From assembly GCA_030180135.1 (NCBI GenBank), contig CM058235.1:95643506-95707505 (forward strand): a stretch of DNA of 64,000 nt, read 5' to 3'. Position 1 is the first letter of the stretch, and the number at the start of each line of letters is the position of its first letter. The position numbers and the translations under genes are program-made. The DNA comes from Orychophragmus violaceus. Taxonomy: Eukaryota; Streptophyta; Magnoliopsida; Brassicales; Brassicaceae. This document shows, piece after piece, positions 55,001 through 64,000 of this stretch. The notes under the pieces were generated by a model. The model did not search any database, had not been told where the DNA came from, and was given only the letters and a program-made list of their open reading frames with translations.

Positions 55001-57188
55001 CCGAGACAGTTTTTCCCGTCAGTTCGTTTCCATCCAGTCAGTGGTTCTGGCTGCGAGAACGCTAGTCCTTGGTAGTTTTGCCCCAGGGATTCCACACCTT
55101 ACGTCCATTTGGGTGGTTTGTGGTCTTAGGATTCTTCCCGTCGGTGCATCCGGTCAGGATAATCCATCCCGTCAGTCAGTATGGCCGAGATAGTCCTTCC
55201 TGTCATTTTGTTTACATCCCGTCAGTCAGTATGGCCGAGATAGTCCTTCCCGTCAGTTCGTTTCCATCCCGTCAGTCATTCTGGCCGCGAGAATGCTAGT
55301 CCTTTGTTGTTTTGGCCGAGGGATTCCACACCTTAAGTCATTTAGGGTGGTTTTGGGCCTTAGGATCCTTCCCGGCGGTTCATCCGGTCATGATAATCCA
55401 TCCCGTCAGTCAGTATGGCTGAGATGTTCCTTCCCGTCAGTCCATTAGGGGGTTTTTGGCCTTAGGATCCTTCTCCTGGTGGATAGAATCAGTTTATCAT
55501 ATCCCGTCATTGTTTTTTCCACCAATTTCTTCACCAGACCTTTTGTTATCCATTTGAGAGGTTTGGGTCTTTATAGTTTCAAAAAAACTCGAGTCAATTT
55601 TTTTCGGGTCATGGAACCTTGGTTCTCGGTAGGCTATAACCTTCCCACGATGCATAGACGGGTTTTTCGGGTCATTTGTTTTCCACCAATTTCTTAACTA
55701 GACCTCTTTTATATCCCATTTTAAGGGTTTTGGTCGTGATAGTTTCAAAAAAACTCGATCCAATTCTTCCCGGGTCATGGAAACTTGCATTTTGGCTTTA
55801 GAATCCTTCCCGGCGGTGCATCTGGTCAGGATAATCCATCACGTCAGTCAGTATGGCCGAGATAGTTCTTCCCGTCAGTTCGTTTCCATCCCGTTAGTCA
55901 GTATGGCCGAGATAGTCCTTCCCGTCATTTCGTGTCCATCCCGTCAGTCATTCTGTCCGCGAGAATGCTAGTCTTTTTTTATTTTGGCCGAGGGATTCCA
56001 CACCTTACGTCATTAGGGTGGTTTTTGGTCTTCGGATCCTTCCCGTCGGTTCATCCGGTCAGGATAATCCATCCCGTCAGTCAGTATGGCCGAGATAGTC
56101 CTTCCCGTCAGTTCGTTTCCATCCCGTTAGTCAGTATGGCCGAGATAGTCCTTCCCGTCGTTTCGCGTCCATCCCGTCAGTCATTCTGTCCGCGAGAATG
56201 CTAGTCTTTTTTTATTTTGGCCGAGGGATTCCACACCTTACGTCATTAGGGTGGTTTTAGCCTTAGGATCCTTCCCGGCGGTTCATCCGGTCATGATAAT
56301 CCAGCCCGTCAGTCAGTATGGCCGAGATAGTCCTTCACGTCAGTTCGTTTCCATCCCGTCAGTCATTCTGTCCGCGAGAATGCTAGTCTTTTGTTTTTTT
56401 GGCCGAGGGATTCCACACCTTACGTCATTTAGGGTGGTTTTTGGCCTTAGGATCCTTCCCGGCGGTTCATCCGGTCATGATAATCCATCCCGTCAATCAG
56501 TATGGCCGAGATATTCCTTCCCGTCAGTCCATTAGGAGGTTTTGGCGTTAGGATCCTTCCCCCGGTGGATAGAATCAGTTTATCCTATCCCGTCATTGTT
56601 TTTTCCACCAATTTCTTCACCAGACCTCTTTGTTATCCATTTGAGAGGTTTGGGTCTTGATAGTTTCAAAAAAACTCGAGTCAATTTTTTCGGGTCATGG
56701 AACCTTGGTTCTCGGTAGGCTATAACCTTCCCACGGTGTATAGACGGGTTTTTCGGGTCATTTGTTTTCCACCAATTTCTTCACCAGACCTCTTTTATAT
56801 CCCATTTTAAGGGTTTTGGTCATGATAGTTTCAAAAAAACTCGATCCAATTCTTCCTGGGTCATGGAAACTTGCATTTTGGCCTTAGAATCCTTCTCGGC
56901 GGTGCAACTGGTCAGGATAATCCATCACGTCAGTCAGTATGTCCGAGATAGTTCTTCCCGTCAGTTCGTTTCCATCCCGTTAGTCAGTATGGCCGAGATA
57001 GTCCTTTACGTCAGTTCGTTTCCATCCCGTCAGTCATTCTGGCCCCGAGAATGCTAGTCCTTTGTTGTTTTGGCCGAGGGATTCCACACCTTACGTCATT
57101 TAGGGTGGTTTTTGGCCTTAGGATCCTTCCTGGCGGTTCATCCGGTCATGATAATCCAGCCCGTCAGTCAGTATGGCCGAGATATTCC
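49070..57188. repeat. Complex tandem (satellite-like) array, main block
   Basis: About 8.1 kb is built from recurring modules. A 403-bp unit starting at the GTCATGGAAACTTGCATTTTG motif repeats at 50611, 51014, 52260, 52663, 53066, 54311 and 54714. Between runs of this unit are ~1245-bp segments made of shorter repeats, including a 50-bp unit with GTCAGTCAGTATGGCCGAGA. The 403-bp unit is itself two diverged halves, each with CCACCAATTTCTTCACCAGAC and TAGTTTCAAAAAAACTCGA. Combinations of 403 and 1245 give higher-order periods of about 1649 and 2051 bp. Short open frames repeat with the array and are not genes. I do not recognise the satellite. Confidence 0.88.
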
Positions 57189-57829
57189 TGTTGGGAATGT
57201 CCTGAAATCTACCGTACTATCTCTAGAAAGTATGATAAGTGTCAAGATCAGACATAAGTCATAAATACTGGGTGATCATGATGACTTGCAAGAGTCCGCT
57301 CTTGATCTATAAGTTTAGGACTTATTACCAGTATTGTATGATCCCAAAGGGTCACACACCATAGCTAACGGGAAAGTTAAAATGGAATTAATACGGTAAG
57401 ATGCAAGGCATTTACTGTATTTGTACAGAGAATTGGGCCAGACAAAATACAGTCTTTTTGTCTGATTTGGGCCTTGGGCCCAAAATCCCAATAGGCCATT
57501 AGGTTAATTCCTTGGGCCCATATAAGGAAGAGGGAGGCGCCACTTAGCCTAAGGCTCTGCGATTTTTGCCTCAGCCGTCCTCTCTCTCTCTCTGTTGATT
57601 CCAACTTGGTCTAGCAGCCTGATCCAGTAGCTTTTAAGCGTGTGGATACCTAGGAGGAGCCGGTTATCATCAGCTCTCTATGATCTCTTCATTCCTTTGA
57701 TCAATCCGCTGCAATCACAATGTAATGATCCTGATCTGTTTATGATTCAACTGCAAATCACCTAGATCCTAGTTGATTATGTTAGGTTGTAATCTGATAA
57801 TTACACCAATGAACACACATAATCCTTCA
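57189..57829 (+). repeat. E 5' LTR (641 bp)
   Basis: It runs TGTTGGGAATG...AATCCTTCA with the primer site immediately after. A TATAAGG box at 57521-57527 is followed by a CT-rich run near 57578. The splice-donor-like site of C1 and D is weaker here (CACAATGTAATGATC). Confidence 0.88.
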
Positions 57830-57843
57830 GTGGTATCAGAGCC

Positions 57844-59116
57844 TAGGTCATTAGGTTTTTGCTTTTTGGATCATACTAGGTTGTTTATTAGTTTGATGAA
57901 TCGATTTTAATGAATAAAATTGATTGAAACTTTGAAAACCTAGAATTGTATCAATCGATTTGTTAGGTTTGTTAAGGTTGAGAATCGCTTTTGTCTTTTA
58001 GTCAATCTCATGATCGTAAAGTGAATGGCATGAAACGAATTAAAAAGTCAAAGTCGATTGTTGAATTAAGAAAACGATAAGACGATTGCATATTGACTTT
58101 AGGTGAATTAATTATCAAATGATTTGTAAAAGGCCAATTGTTAGCGATCGATCATGATTTTGTCTTTAAGCTAAAGACAAAATCGTTTCAAAGCATTGAA
58201 TAATTATGGTTCAAGCGGTTAACCCAAATCGCGGTTTGCTGGAAATTATTTAATACAATTGGTATTATTTAGTTTCTGGTTAAACCGGATTTAAATTCAA
58301 AAAAAAAATTGAATTTTAACCTAAACCGAAGGCTGGTCTAAGTGATTTGGTTGGACGAAATAATTTAGAGCTGGTCTGGTTTAGTAAATAACCAGTTGGA
58401 TTTAGTAGTTAATTTGGTCTTGGACCAGAATTAATGAACCGACTCGGTTATGTCAAATTATTGGGCCAATTGGAATTCTGTGATCTTGGGCCAAGAATTG
58501 GGCCTATAATTTGTGACCCAACCGAAAACTTTAATAATATATTAAATTAGAAATTTCTATTTTTAGCATGTTTCTAAATTTAGAAAGTTTCTAAAATAAG
58601 TAAGTTTCCAAAAATAGTAATCTTCTATTTTTGGAAATAAAACCTAAAATCCTCAAAACCAATATCAAGCTTGGATGTCTTGCCCAATCTTGTCAGCTAC
58701 TTAACGCTTATTCAATTACAGATATGGCTTACAGTGTGAGGTGTCTGTTTTGCGTAAGTAAAGTAGTATATAGTCACTAATTTCATTGGGAGTCCCAGAC
58801 TTTAGTGATTATTTGGCTGTAAGAGATTGGTTTCCTTGACTGGGCCATCGGGAGTCCCGGGCCTTGAGACATCTGGTGGATTGGGCCTTGGGCCCAATCC
58901 ACAACCGAGAGTTATATGGATATAACTAGCTGTGTGTATGCTTACCAAGTAAAGATAATTCCGGGTGACGGCCAGTGGCCCACTTTGGTTTTGGTTGAAC
59001 ATGGGTCTCGGAATCATTGCATTCTTATGAGGTTAAACAAAGAAATTTTGAATGCAATGCGAGTTTTCTTATAAATTATCAAGATTACTCTTTTATGAAC
59101 TAAATTACTAAAATAC
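57844..59116 (+). other. E untranslated leader
   Basis: It lacks the GATCG-rich block but keeps CCGGTT-type boxes, short AGAAAGTTTC repeats (about 58550-58640), and the conserved module with GGGAGTCCC at 58788-58796 and 58850-58858. No gene is seen. Confidence 0.75.
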
Positions 59117-59791
59117 TGTTGGAATTGTGTCCAGTAATCTCGGTACTGTCTCTAGAAAGTAAGAGTATGTCAATGATCAGACATAAGTCATATAATACTG
59201 GGGGTCATGATGGCTTGCTAGAGTCCGCTCATGATCTATAAGTCTTGGACTTATTGCCTTTATTATATAATCCCATATGGGTCACACGCCTAAGCTAACA
59301 GGAAAACGTGTAGGAATGGTTTAGCAGAAGTACGGTAAAAGTGCTAGGCATTTACTGTACTTAGAGAGAATAAAACGGTTTAGGCACTGTGTGTCGATCG
59401 ATACACAAGGCGTGTCGATCGACACAGTGCGCGAACGCCTCGGAGTAAATTGGCATTTGGGCCAAATGGCCCAAAACGAACTGAACGAGTTTTATATAAA
59501 CTTAAGACGAGTTCAGGTCGAAAGAAGCCCTAGCCGCGAGCCTCCTCTCTCTCTCTGCGCCGATTTCCTCCTGGTCTAGCAGCCTCTTCCAGCTCGGTGT
59601 GCGTGTGTGAACCTCTGGAGGAGTTATCTCTCGGTGGCTCTCTGATCTCTGACCTGTTCTCCCTTTCCGCTGCACAAAACAGGTATAAGGTGAGATCTAC
59701 TTATGTTTCTATTCGAGAAGAACCTAGATCCGCATGTTTAGGATAATCTGAATCAGAGAATTGAATCAGGATTCATCTAAACATTCCTTCA
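59117..59791 (+). repeat. F 5' LTR (675 bp)
   Basis: It starts TGTTGGAATTGTG and ends ACATTCCTTCA. A TATATAAA box lies at 59493-59500, then CCCTAG and a CT-rich patch. A splice-donor-like CAG/GTATAAG lies near 59681. It is about 37 bp longer than the D LTR, largely through a segment that holds an inverted repeat (59385-59429). Confidence 0.9.
59385..59429. repeat. Perfect-arm hairpin in the F LTR
   Basis: The arms CACTGTGTGTCGATCGA and TCGATCGACACAGTG pair over 15 bp with one 2-nt bulge around a 13-nt loop. It lies about 65 bp upstream of the TATA box. D, C1 and C2 LTRs lack it. Confidence 0.75.
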
Positions 59792-59792
59792 G

Positions 59793-59805
59793 TGGTATCA
59801 GAGCC
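59793..59805 (+). other. F primer-binding site (initiator Met tRNA)
   Basis: TGGTATCAGAGCC lies one base after the LTR end. Confidence 0.92.
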
Positions 59806-61364
59806 AGGTTCTGGTTTTTCTTGTTTAGATTCAAGTTTAGGATTGTTTTTCTTGTTTAAAAGTGTTTTGAATCAACTACTGATAAGAGAAATCACTTAAG
59901 TAACAAGAATTGAAACCTAAACATATGAAAAAATCGCATGATCAAGCTATATGATTTGATATGCGATCGAATCCGAGAGAATGAGAATCGGCCAGAATCG
60001 CATGGATCGATCGATACGATCGCATGGATCGGTCGATACAATCGGAGATCGCATGGATCGATCGATATGATCGCATGGATCGGTCGATACAGTCTATCGG
60101 CTAACCCTGTTAACGCGTGAAAGCATCGATCGATGCAGGATCGATGCAGGTTCGATGTTAGAGCATCGACCGATGCGGTTGATGGATCGATCGACACGGT
60201 TGGTTCATCGATCGACATGGTTGGTTTAAGGCTCGGTTTAATATTTTGATTAAAATTAATTCGTCCTGGTTTAATAAACAGATTTAATAATTTTATTAAG
60301 TCTGGTTAAACCGGGACAAGAAATCCAATGTCGAAAGAATTATTGGATTTAGTGCCTAAACCAGGATTTTCTAATTTGATTTGGTTGGACCAAATAAATT
60401 GAGAAAATCCGGTTTAGTAAATAACCGGTTGACAATTGTGGTCATCGTAGTAATTAAAATTTGGTTAGGCCAATTTTAATGAACCAGACCGGTTATGTCA
60501 TTTAATTGGACAATTGGGTCATGTCTTGGACATGGACCAATTCTTGGGCCTCGGGCCAAGAAGTTAAAACAATTGGGCCAATTATTTGAGTCTTTCTTCA
60601 GATTAATTTAAAATTTATTTTATAAAATTATAAAGTCGATTTTAAATTAAAGTTTCCGAAATTTTGAAATTAGAAAGTTTCTTAAATTAGAAGTTTCTGG
60701 ATTTGCGGGTTTTGGATTTTAAAGAAATTTCTAAAGTTAGAAAGTTTCCGTTTTTAGAAAGTTTCCAATTTTAGAAAGTTTCCAAAAATAGTAGGTTTCC
60801 AAAAATGGAAAGTTTCCCGAAATAGTAATCTTCTATTTTGGGAATGAATTTTTAAATAAACCAACGAACCTCAAACAATATCAAGCGTTGGATGTCTTGT
60901 CCATTCTATGTCAGCTGTCGAAGCCCATTCAATTGTATTCATGGCCTTACAGTGTGAGGGTGTCTGCTTTTGCGTGGATAAGACGGTTTGTGATTCATAA
61001 ATGTCATTGGGAGTCCCAGACATTAATGATTACATGACTGTATAGTCTGGTTTTCTTGACTGGGCCATCGGGAGTCCCGGGCCTTGAGACATCAGAGTGG
61101 ATTGGGCCTCGGGCCCAGATTCACAACCAAGAGTTATATCACGGATATAATTAGCCGATATAGGGCTTACCGATATAAGCTAAGGTTGGGTGACGGCCAG
61201 TGGCCCACTTTGATCTTAGTTATATGTGGATCTTGGAATCATTATATTCTATTGAGGGTAACTTATGTTATTGAATATAATGCGTGATTAATCATATTAA
61301 ATTTAATACGAGATTAATCATATTGAACATATTAACTAAAATCCTTTTATCTTAATTTTCAGTT
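59806..61364 (+). other. F untranslated leader
   Basis: The module order is as in C1. The GATCG block (59960-60225) here is made of ATCGATCG-type repeats, including a 51-bp tandem starting at 60001 and 60052. CCGGTT boxes follow (about 60300-60500), then GAAAGTTTC repeats (about 60660-60830), the GGGAGTCCC module (about 61000-61280) and an acceptor TTAATTTTCAG ending at 61362, 2 nt before the gag ATG. No gene is seen. Confidence 0.8.
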
Positions 61365-62384
61365 ATGACTAGCACAAACAATCAAAACACTTTCTCGATC
61401 CGGTCTGTCCTTAAGATGGACAAGCTGAACGGATCAAATTTCTTGACCTTGTCGCGGAACCTGAGGCTAGTCCTCAGACAGGAGAGAAAGGACTATGTCC
61501 TTGAGAGAGCTCTCCCCGTGAGGATCGGGTCCAATGCTTCTCATGCAGTATATGATGCTTGGAATAAGCATTATAATGATGCGGTAGATGTGCGTGGTCT
61601 GATGTTGGCTACCATGGACTCAGATTTGCGGAAGCAATATGAGAACATGGAGTCGCCAATAGAGATGATCAGCAGCCTGAAATTGAAATTTCAGGAGCAG
61701 GTAAGAGTGGAGAGATACCAGTTGGTTAAGTCTCTCACTAGCTGCAAGCTACCAAATGATCATCCAGTGAGTCCTCATGTCAGTAAAATGATGGGTTACA
61801 TTGATAACCTGAGGAAACTGGATTATCCAGTTAGCCAAGAGTTGGCAACTGAAATCATTCTGCAGTCACTGCCGTCAAGCTATGATAAGTTCAGAAAGAA
61901 CTATATCAAGAAAGGCTTAACGAAGACGCTGACTGAACTGCATGATATGCTCAAGACAGTTGAGCCAAACGTGAAGAGTACCCTGTACAATCTCATGAAT
62001 GAGAAGGGTAGGTTTACTAAACCTAATGCTGACAAGGGTGAAGACAAAGTTGTCCAGATTTTGAATCATGGCAAGCGTGTGTCTTCTGAGCCCGAGTCAG
62101 ATGCCTCTTACGTTGGTAAGTGCTGCTACTGTAAGGAGACAGGGCATTGGAAGAGAAATTGCATTAAATTCATGGAAGATGATGAGGAGTTGAAGTTGAT
62201 GTATGAGACTACTTCCTCAGGTATTCATGTTATTACTTCAAGTTCTACCTTAAAGGTATTGGATACTGGTTGTGGCACTGATATTTGTGATAATATGCAG
62301 AGCCTAAGCAACAGTAGAACGTTGAAGGAAGGGCAAGTGAAACTACATGTCTGGAAGGAGCTTGGGATGCTGCCTCAGCCGTAG
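61365..62384 (+). CDS. Copia Gag with protease-motif extension (339 aa), F
   Basis: The first 296 residues match D Gag, with the same N-terminus and the zinc knuckle C253-C256-H261-C266. At the codon where D has TAG, F has AAG and continues through a protease-like DTGCGTDIC (D300) and a short tail, ending LGMLPQP at the family's deletion scar. One conserved Trp after NFLT is Leu here (residue 29), which may weaken Gag. The protease is cut off soon after its active-site motif and cannot fold as a whole domain. Expected role: Gag only, dependent on a relative for enzymes. Confidence 0.85.
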   Translation: MTSTNNQNTFSIRSVLKMDKLNGSNFLTLSRNLRLVLRQERKDYVLERALPVRIGSNASHAVYDAWNKHYNDAVDVRGLMLATMDSDLRKQYENMESPIEMISSLKLKFQEQVRVERYQLVKSLTSCKLPNDHPVSPHVSKMMGYIDNLRKLDYPVSQELATEIILQSLPSSYDKFRKNYIKKGLTKTLTELHDMLKTVEPNVKSTLYNLMNEKGRFTKPNADKGEDKVVQILNHGKRVSSEPESDASYVGKCCYCKETGHWKRNCIKFMEDDEELKLMYETTSSGIHVITSSSTLKVLDTGCGTDICDNMQSLSNSRTLKEGQVKLHVWKELGMLPQP

Positions 62385-64000
62385 GGTTTTTCACTTATAG
62401 ATCCCTTTGAGGCTTGGTTTTGTATTAAGTAATTGCTACAATGTACCTGCTTTAAGCAGAGTTGTCTTTCATTTTCTTGTAAGAATTTGAATGTTTTTCA
62501 TTTTGATAAAAGACAAGTTTTGTTCTTTTGATCTTAATGAAATATTAATTGTAGCACCCTATTCATGGAATGGGTTTTATATCTTAAACCAAAGAGTGCC
62601 TAAATGTAACATAAATACCGAATTGGTTTAAATCTGATGAATTAAACCTGATTTTTCTTGGCATAAAGTCTTGGTCACATAGAGTAACTCGGATTCGGAA
62701 ATCCCATAGTCATGGACTGTTGGGCTCATTTGATAAAATATCTTATGAGACTTGAATTCTGTTTACTAGACCAAAAGGTAAAGGGCCTATCTTAGCCGAG
62801 CTAGAGAAAGGCCCAAAGGCTTATTGGACCTGGAACATAATCATGTATGTGGCCCAATGAGCAGTAATGCCAGAGAAAAACTCCTGTACTTCATTGTCTC
62901 TACTGATTACTTCAGTGAGTGTGACTGTGTTCATTTGATGAAACACAAGTCGGAATTCTTTGACATGGTCGAAAGAGTTCCAGAATGAAGTATAGGATCT
63001 GAATGACAAAAGTATTAAGACTCTGGATTAAATCACGAGTGAGAATACTTAAGTCATTGATTGTGTGATCATCTGAATGAGTGTGAAATCGTTTCACAGC
63101 TCATTTCTCCTGAAAACCTGAAGGTTTTTCTGTGAGAAAGAATCAGATCTTATTAGAAATGATTAAAGATGAGTCACACGAATCTTCCATGATATTATTT
63201 AAGAATAACGCTCTAAATTATCTAAGTTTACGCTGAAATAGTTCCACCAATATCAGTTGAAAGACACCACGTAAATGTGGATTGGAATCGATCCAAATTC
63301 GTCTTTACTGAGTATTTGTAGTTGTGCTACTTCGCTGGTTGTCCTAGGGAAACCAAGGCTTGTTACTTTTACGCCCATTCTGTTTTCTAAGAAGGGAAGT
63401 TAATTTCCAAGAAGAACAGTGGGAGTAAAAGTATAACTCGAAGAAATTCGAGAAATACATGAGGCTGCTTAACCTGTTGAGGGAGAGCAGCGGAAGGATT
63501 TACAGATTTCTGTAGAATCTACACCTGTGGATTATGGAGTTCGCAGATATGAATGAATCAGTTACTAATCCGAGAGTGATTTCTCGTCATTAGTTGAACC
63601 TGATAATCATTGAAATCTGCACCTCTGGAGCCTGAAGTTCGCAGATATGAATGAATCAGTTACTAATCCGAGAGTGATTTCTCGTCATTAGTTGAACCTG
63701 ATAATCATTGAAATCTGCATCTCTGGAGCCTGAAGTTCGCAGATATGAATGAATCAGTTACTAATCCGAGAGTGATTTCTCGTCATTAGTTGAACCTGAT
63801 AATCATTGAATGTTCGCATGATCTGATGATCATTGAAAGCGACGAATCTGCGAAATTCAAGGAAGCGAAAGTGAGCCCAGACTCCGAAGAATTACATTTT
63901 GTGTAAGTTGGCTTCATCGATCCATTCATGGATGGAAGCAAACATATCGGAGTTGGAATCTTCGTTCTGTTGAAGTAGTCAAGATTTTGACTTAAGCAGG
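62385..64000 (+). pseudogene. Decayed Copia pol of F
   Basis: Scraps of integrase are readable (about 62811-63010, corresponding to the first-Asp region of C1, with that Asp motif degraded) and of the integrase-RT linker (about 63330-63420). Stops and frameshifts are frequent. The layout matches the D pol remnants in reverse orientation. The fragment continues past the window end. Confidence 0.82.
63540..63815 (+). repeat. 98-bp tandem triplication in the F pol remnant
   Basis: The unit starting TTCGCAGATATGAATG begins at 63540, 63638 and 63736, an exact 98-bp period. D has a single copy at the same place. It is a local duplication private to F. Confidence 0.85.

Larger units (their letters stand above)
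57189..59116 (+). mobile_element. Copia E: 5' LTR and leader, interrupted by F
   Basis: The element starts at TGTTGGGAATG directly after array sequence (gatattcc). The preceding five bases, ATTCC, are the expected target duplication. It has an LTR, a primer site at 57831-57843 and a 1.27-kb leader, then is cut at 59116 by the F LTR just where gag would be expected. The rest of E should lie beyond F, outside the window. It is clearly related to C1 in the leader but diverged in the LTR. Confidence 0.88.
59117..64000 (+). mobile_element. Copia F: second gag-only family member, 5' part (runs off the window)
   Basis: LTR, primer site, leader, gag and decayed pol occur in plus orientation, the mirror of D at the other end. 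It is inserted in E at 59116/59117; the preceding five bases, AATAC, would be the target duplication. It shares with D the same deletion junction after the protease motif and the same pol decay, so both come from an already defective source. Confidence 0.9.

Noticed and set aside
49070..57188. CRISPR array or bacterial repeat locus
   Set aside because: Repeat units are long (50, 403 and 1245 bp) without unique spacers, and the whole context is plant LTR retrotransposons.
50611..57264. Many 60-190 codon open frames starting METCILALE or MAEIVL in the tandem array
   Set aside because: They repeat with the satellite period, have no recognisable domain, and start and stop wherever array variants allow.

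Overview
The window is plant repeat DNA, and I found no host gene, rRNA or tRNA gene in it. Every protein-coding stretch belongs to an LTR retrotransposon: Ty1/Copia with order GAG-PR-IN-RT-RH, and Ty3/Gypsy chromovirus-like with order GAG-PR-RT-RH-IN. All elements use an initiator-Met tRNA primer site (TGGTATCAGAGC). Plant TATA boxes, telo-boxes, GT-AG intron candidates and a long tandem array point to pericentromeric heterochromatin of a flowering plant. A crucifer is my guess, at low confidence. No CRISPR or bacterial feature is present.

The original substrate is a tandem array (15169-15520, 39986-40240, 49075-57188; about 8.7 kb once insertions are removed). Its left side is capped by D (1-15168, minus strand), a multimer LTR-internal-LTR-internal-LTR of a Copia family that keeps gag but has a ruined pol. 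Gypsy A (15521-39980, minus, TSD ATAGT) sits in the array. Inside A's reverse transcriptase lies Copia C2 (19698-35204, minus, TSD TGGCA). Inside C2's 3' LTR lies Copia C1 (19746-27508, plus, TSD ATCTC). Gypsy B (40241-49069, plus, TSD GATTC) is a second, nearly pristine insertion in the array. The right side is capped by Copia E (57189 onward, plus), which is interrupted at 59116 by F (59117 to window end, plus), another member of the gag-only family of D.

C1 and C2 each have a full 1325-codon gag-pol frame and apparently identical LTR pairs. Gypsy B has a full 1642-codon frame and LTRs that differ at only a few places, so these three look young and possibly autonomous. D and F share the same pol scars, so they probably depend on proteins from a C1/C2-like relative.

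The most unusual observations concern RNA processing. (1) Gypsy A carries a 102-bp GT-AG intron exactly between the gag zinc fingers and the protease. It is precisely absent from B. Retained, its in-frame stops would give Gag alone; removed, it gives Gag-Pol. (2) The Gypsy gag frame has no early ATG, but a 17-codon first exon lies inside the 5' LTR. It is conserved between A and B mostly by synonymous changes and joins in phase, across a ~1.45-kb intron that contains the primer site, to an acceptor at the start of the gag frame. (3) The Copia elements likewise have a donor in the LTR and an acceptor 2 nt before the gag ATG. This flanks a leader with a strongly conserved double GGGAGTCCC module and a hypervariable GATCG-rich block, an arrangement that resembles a retroviral packaging region.
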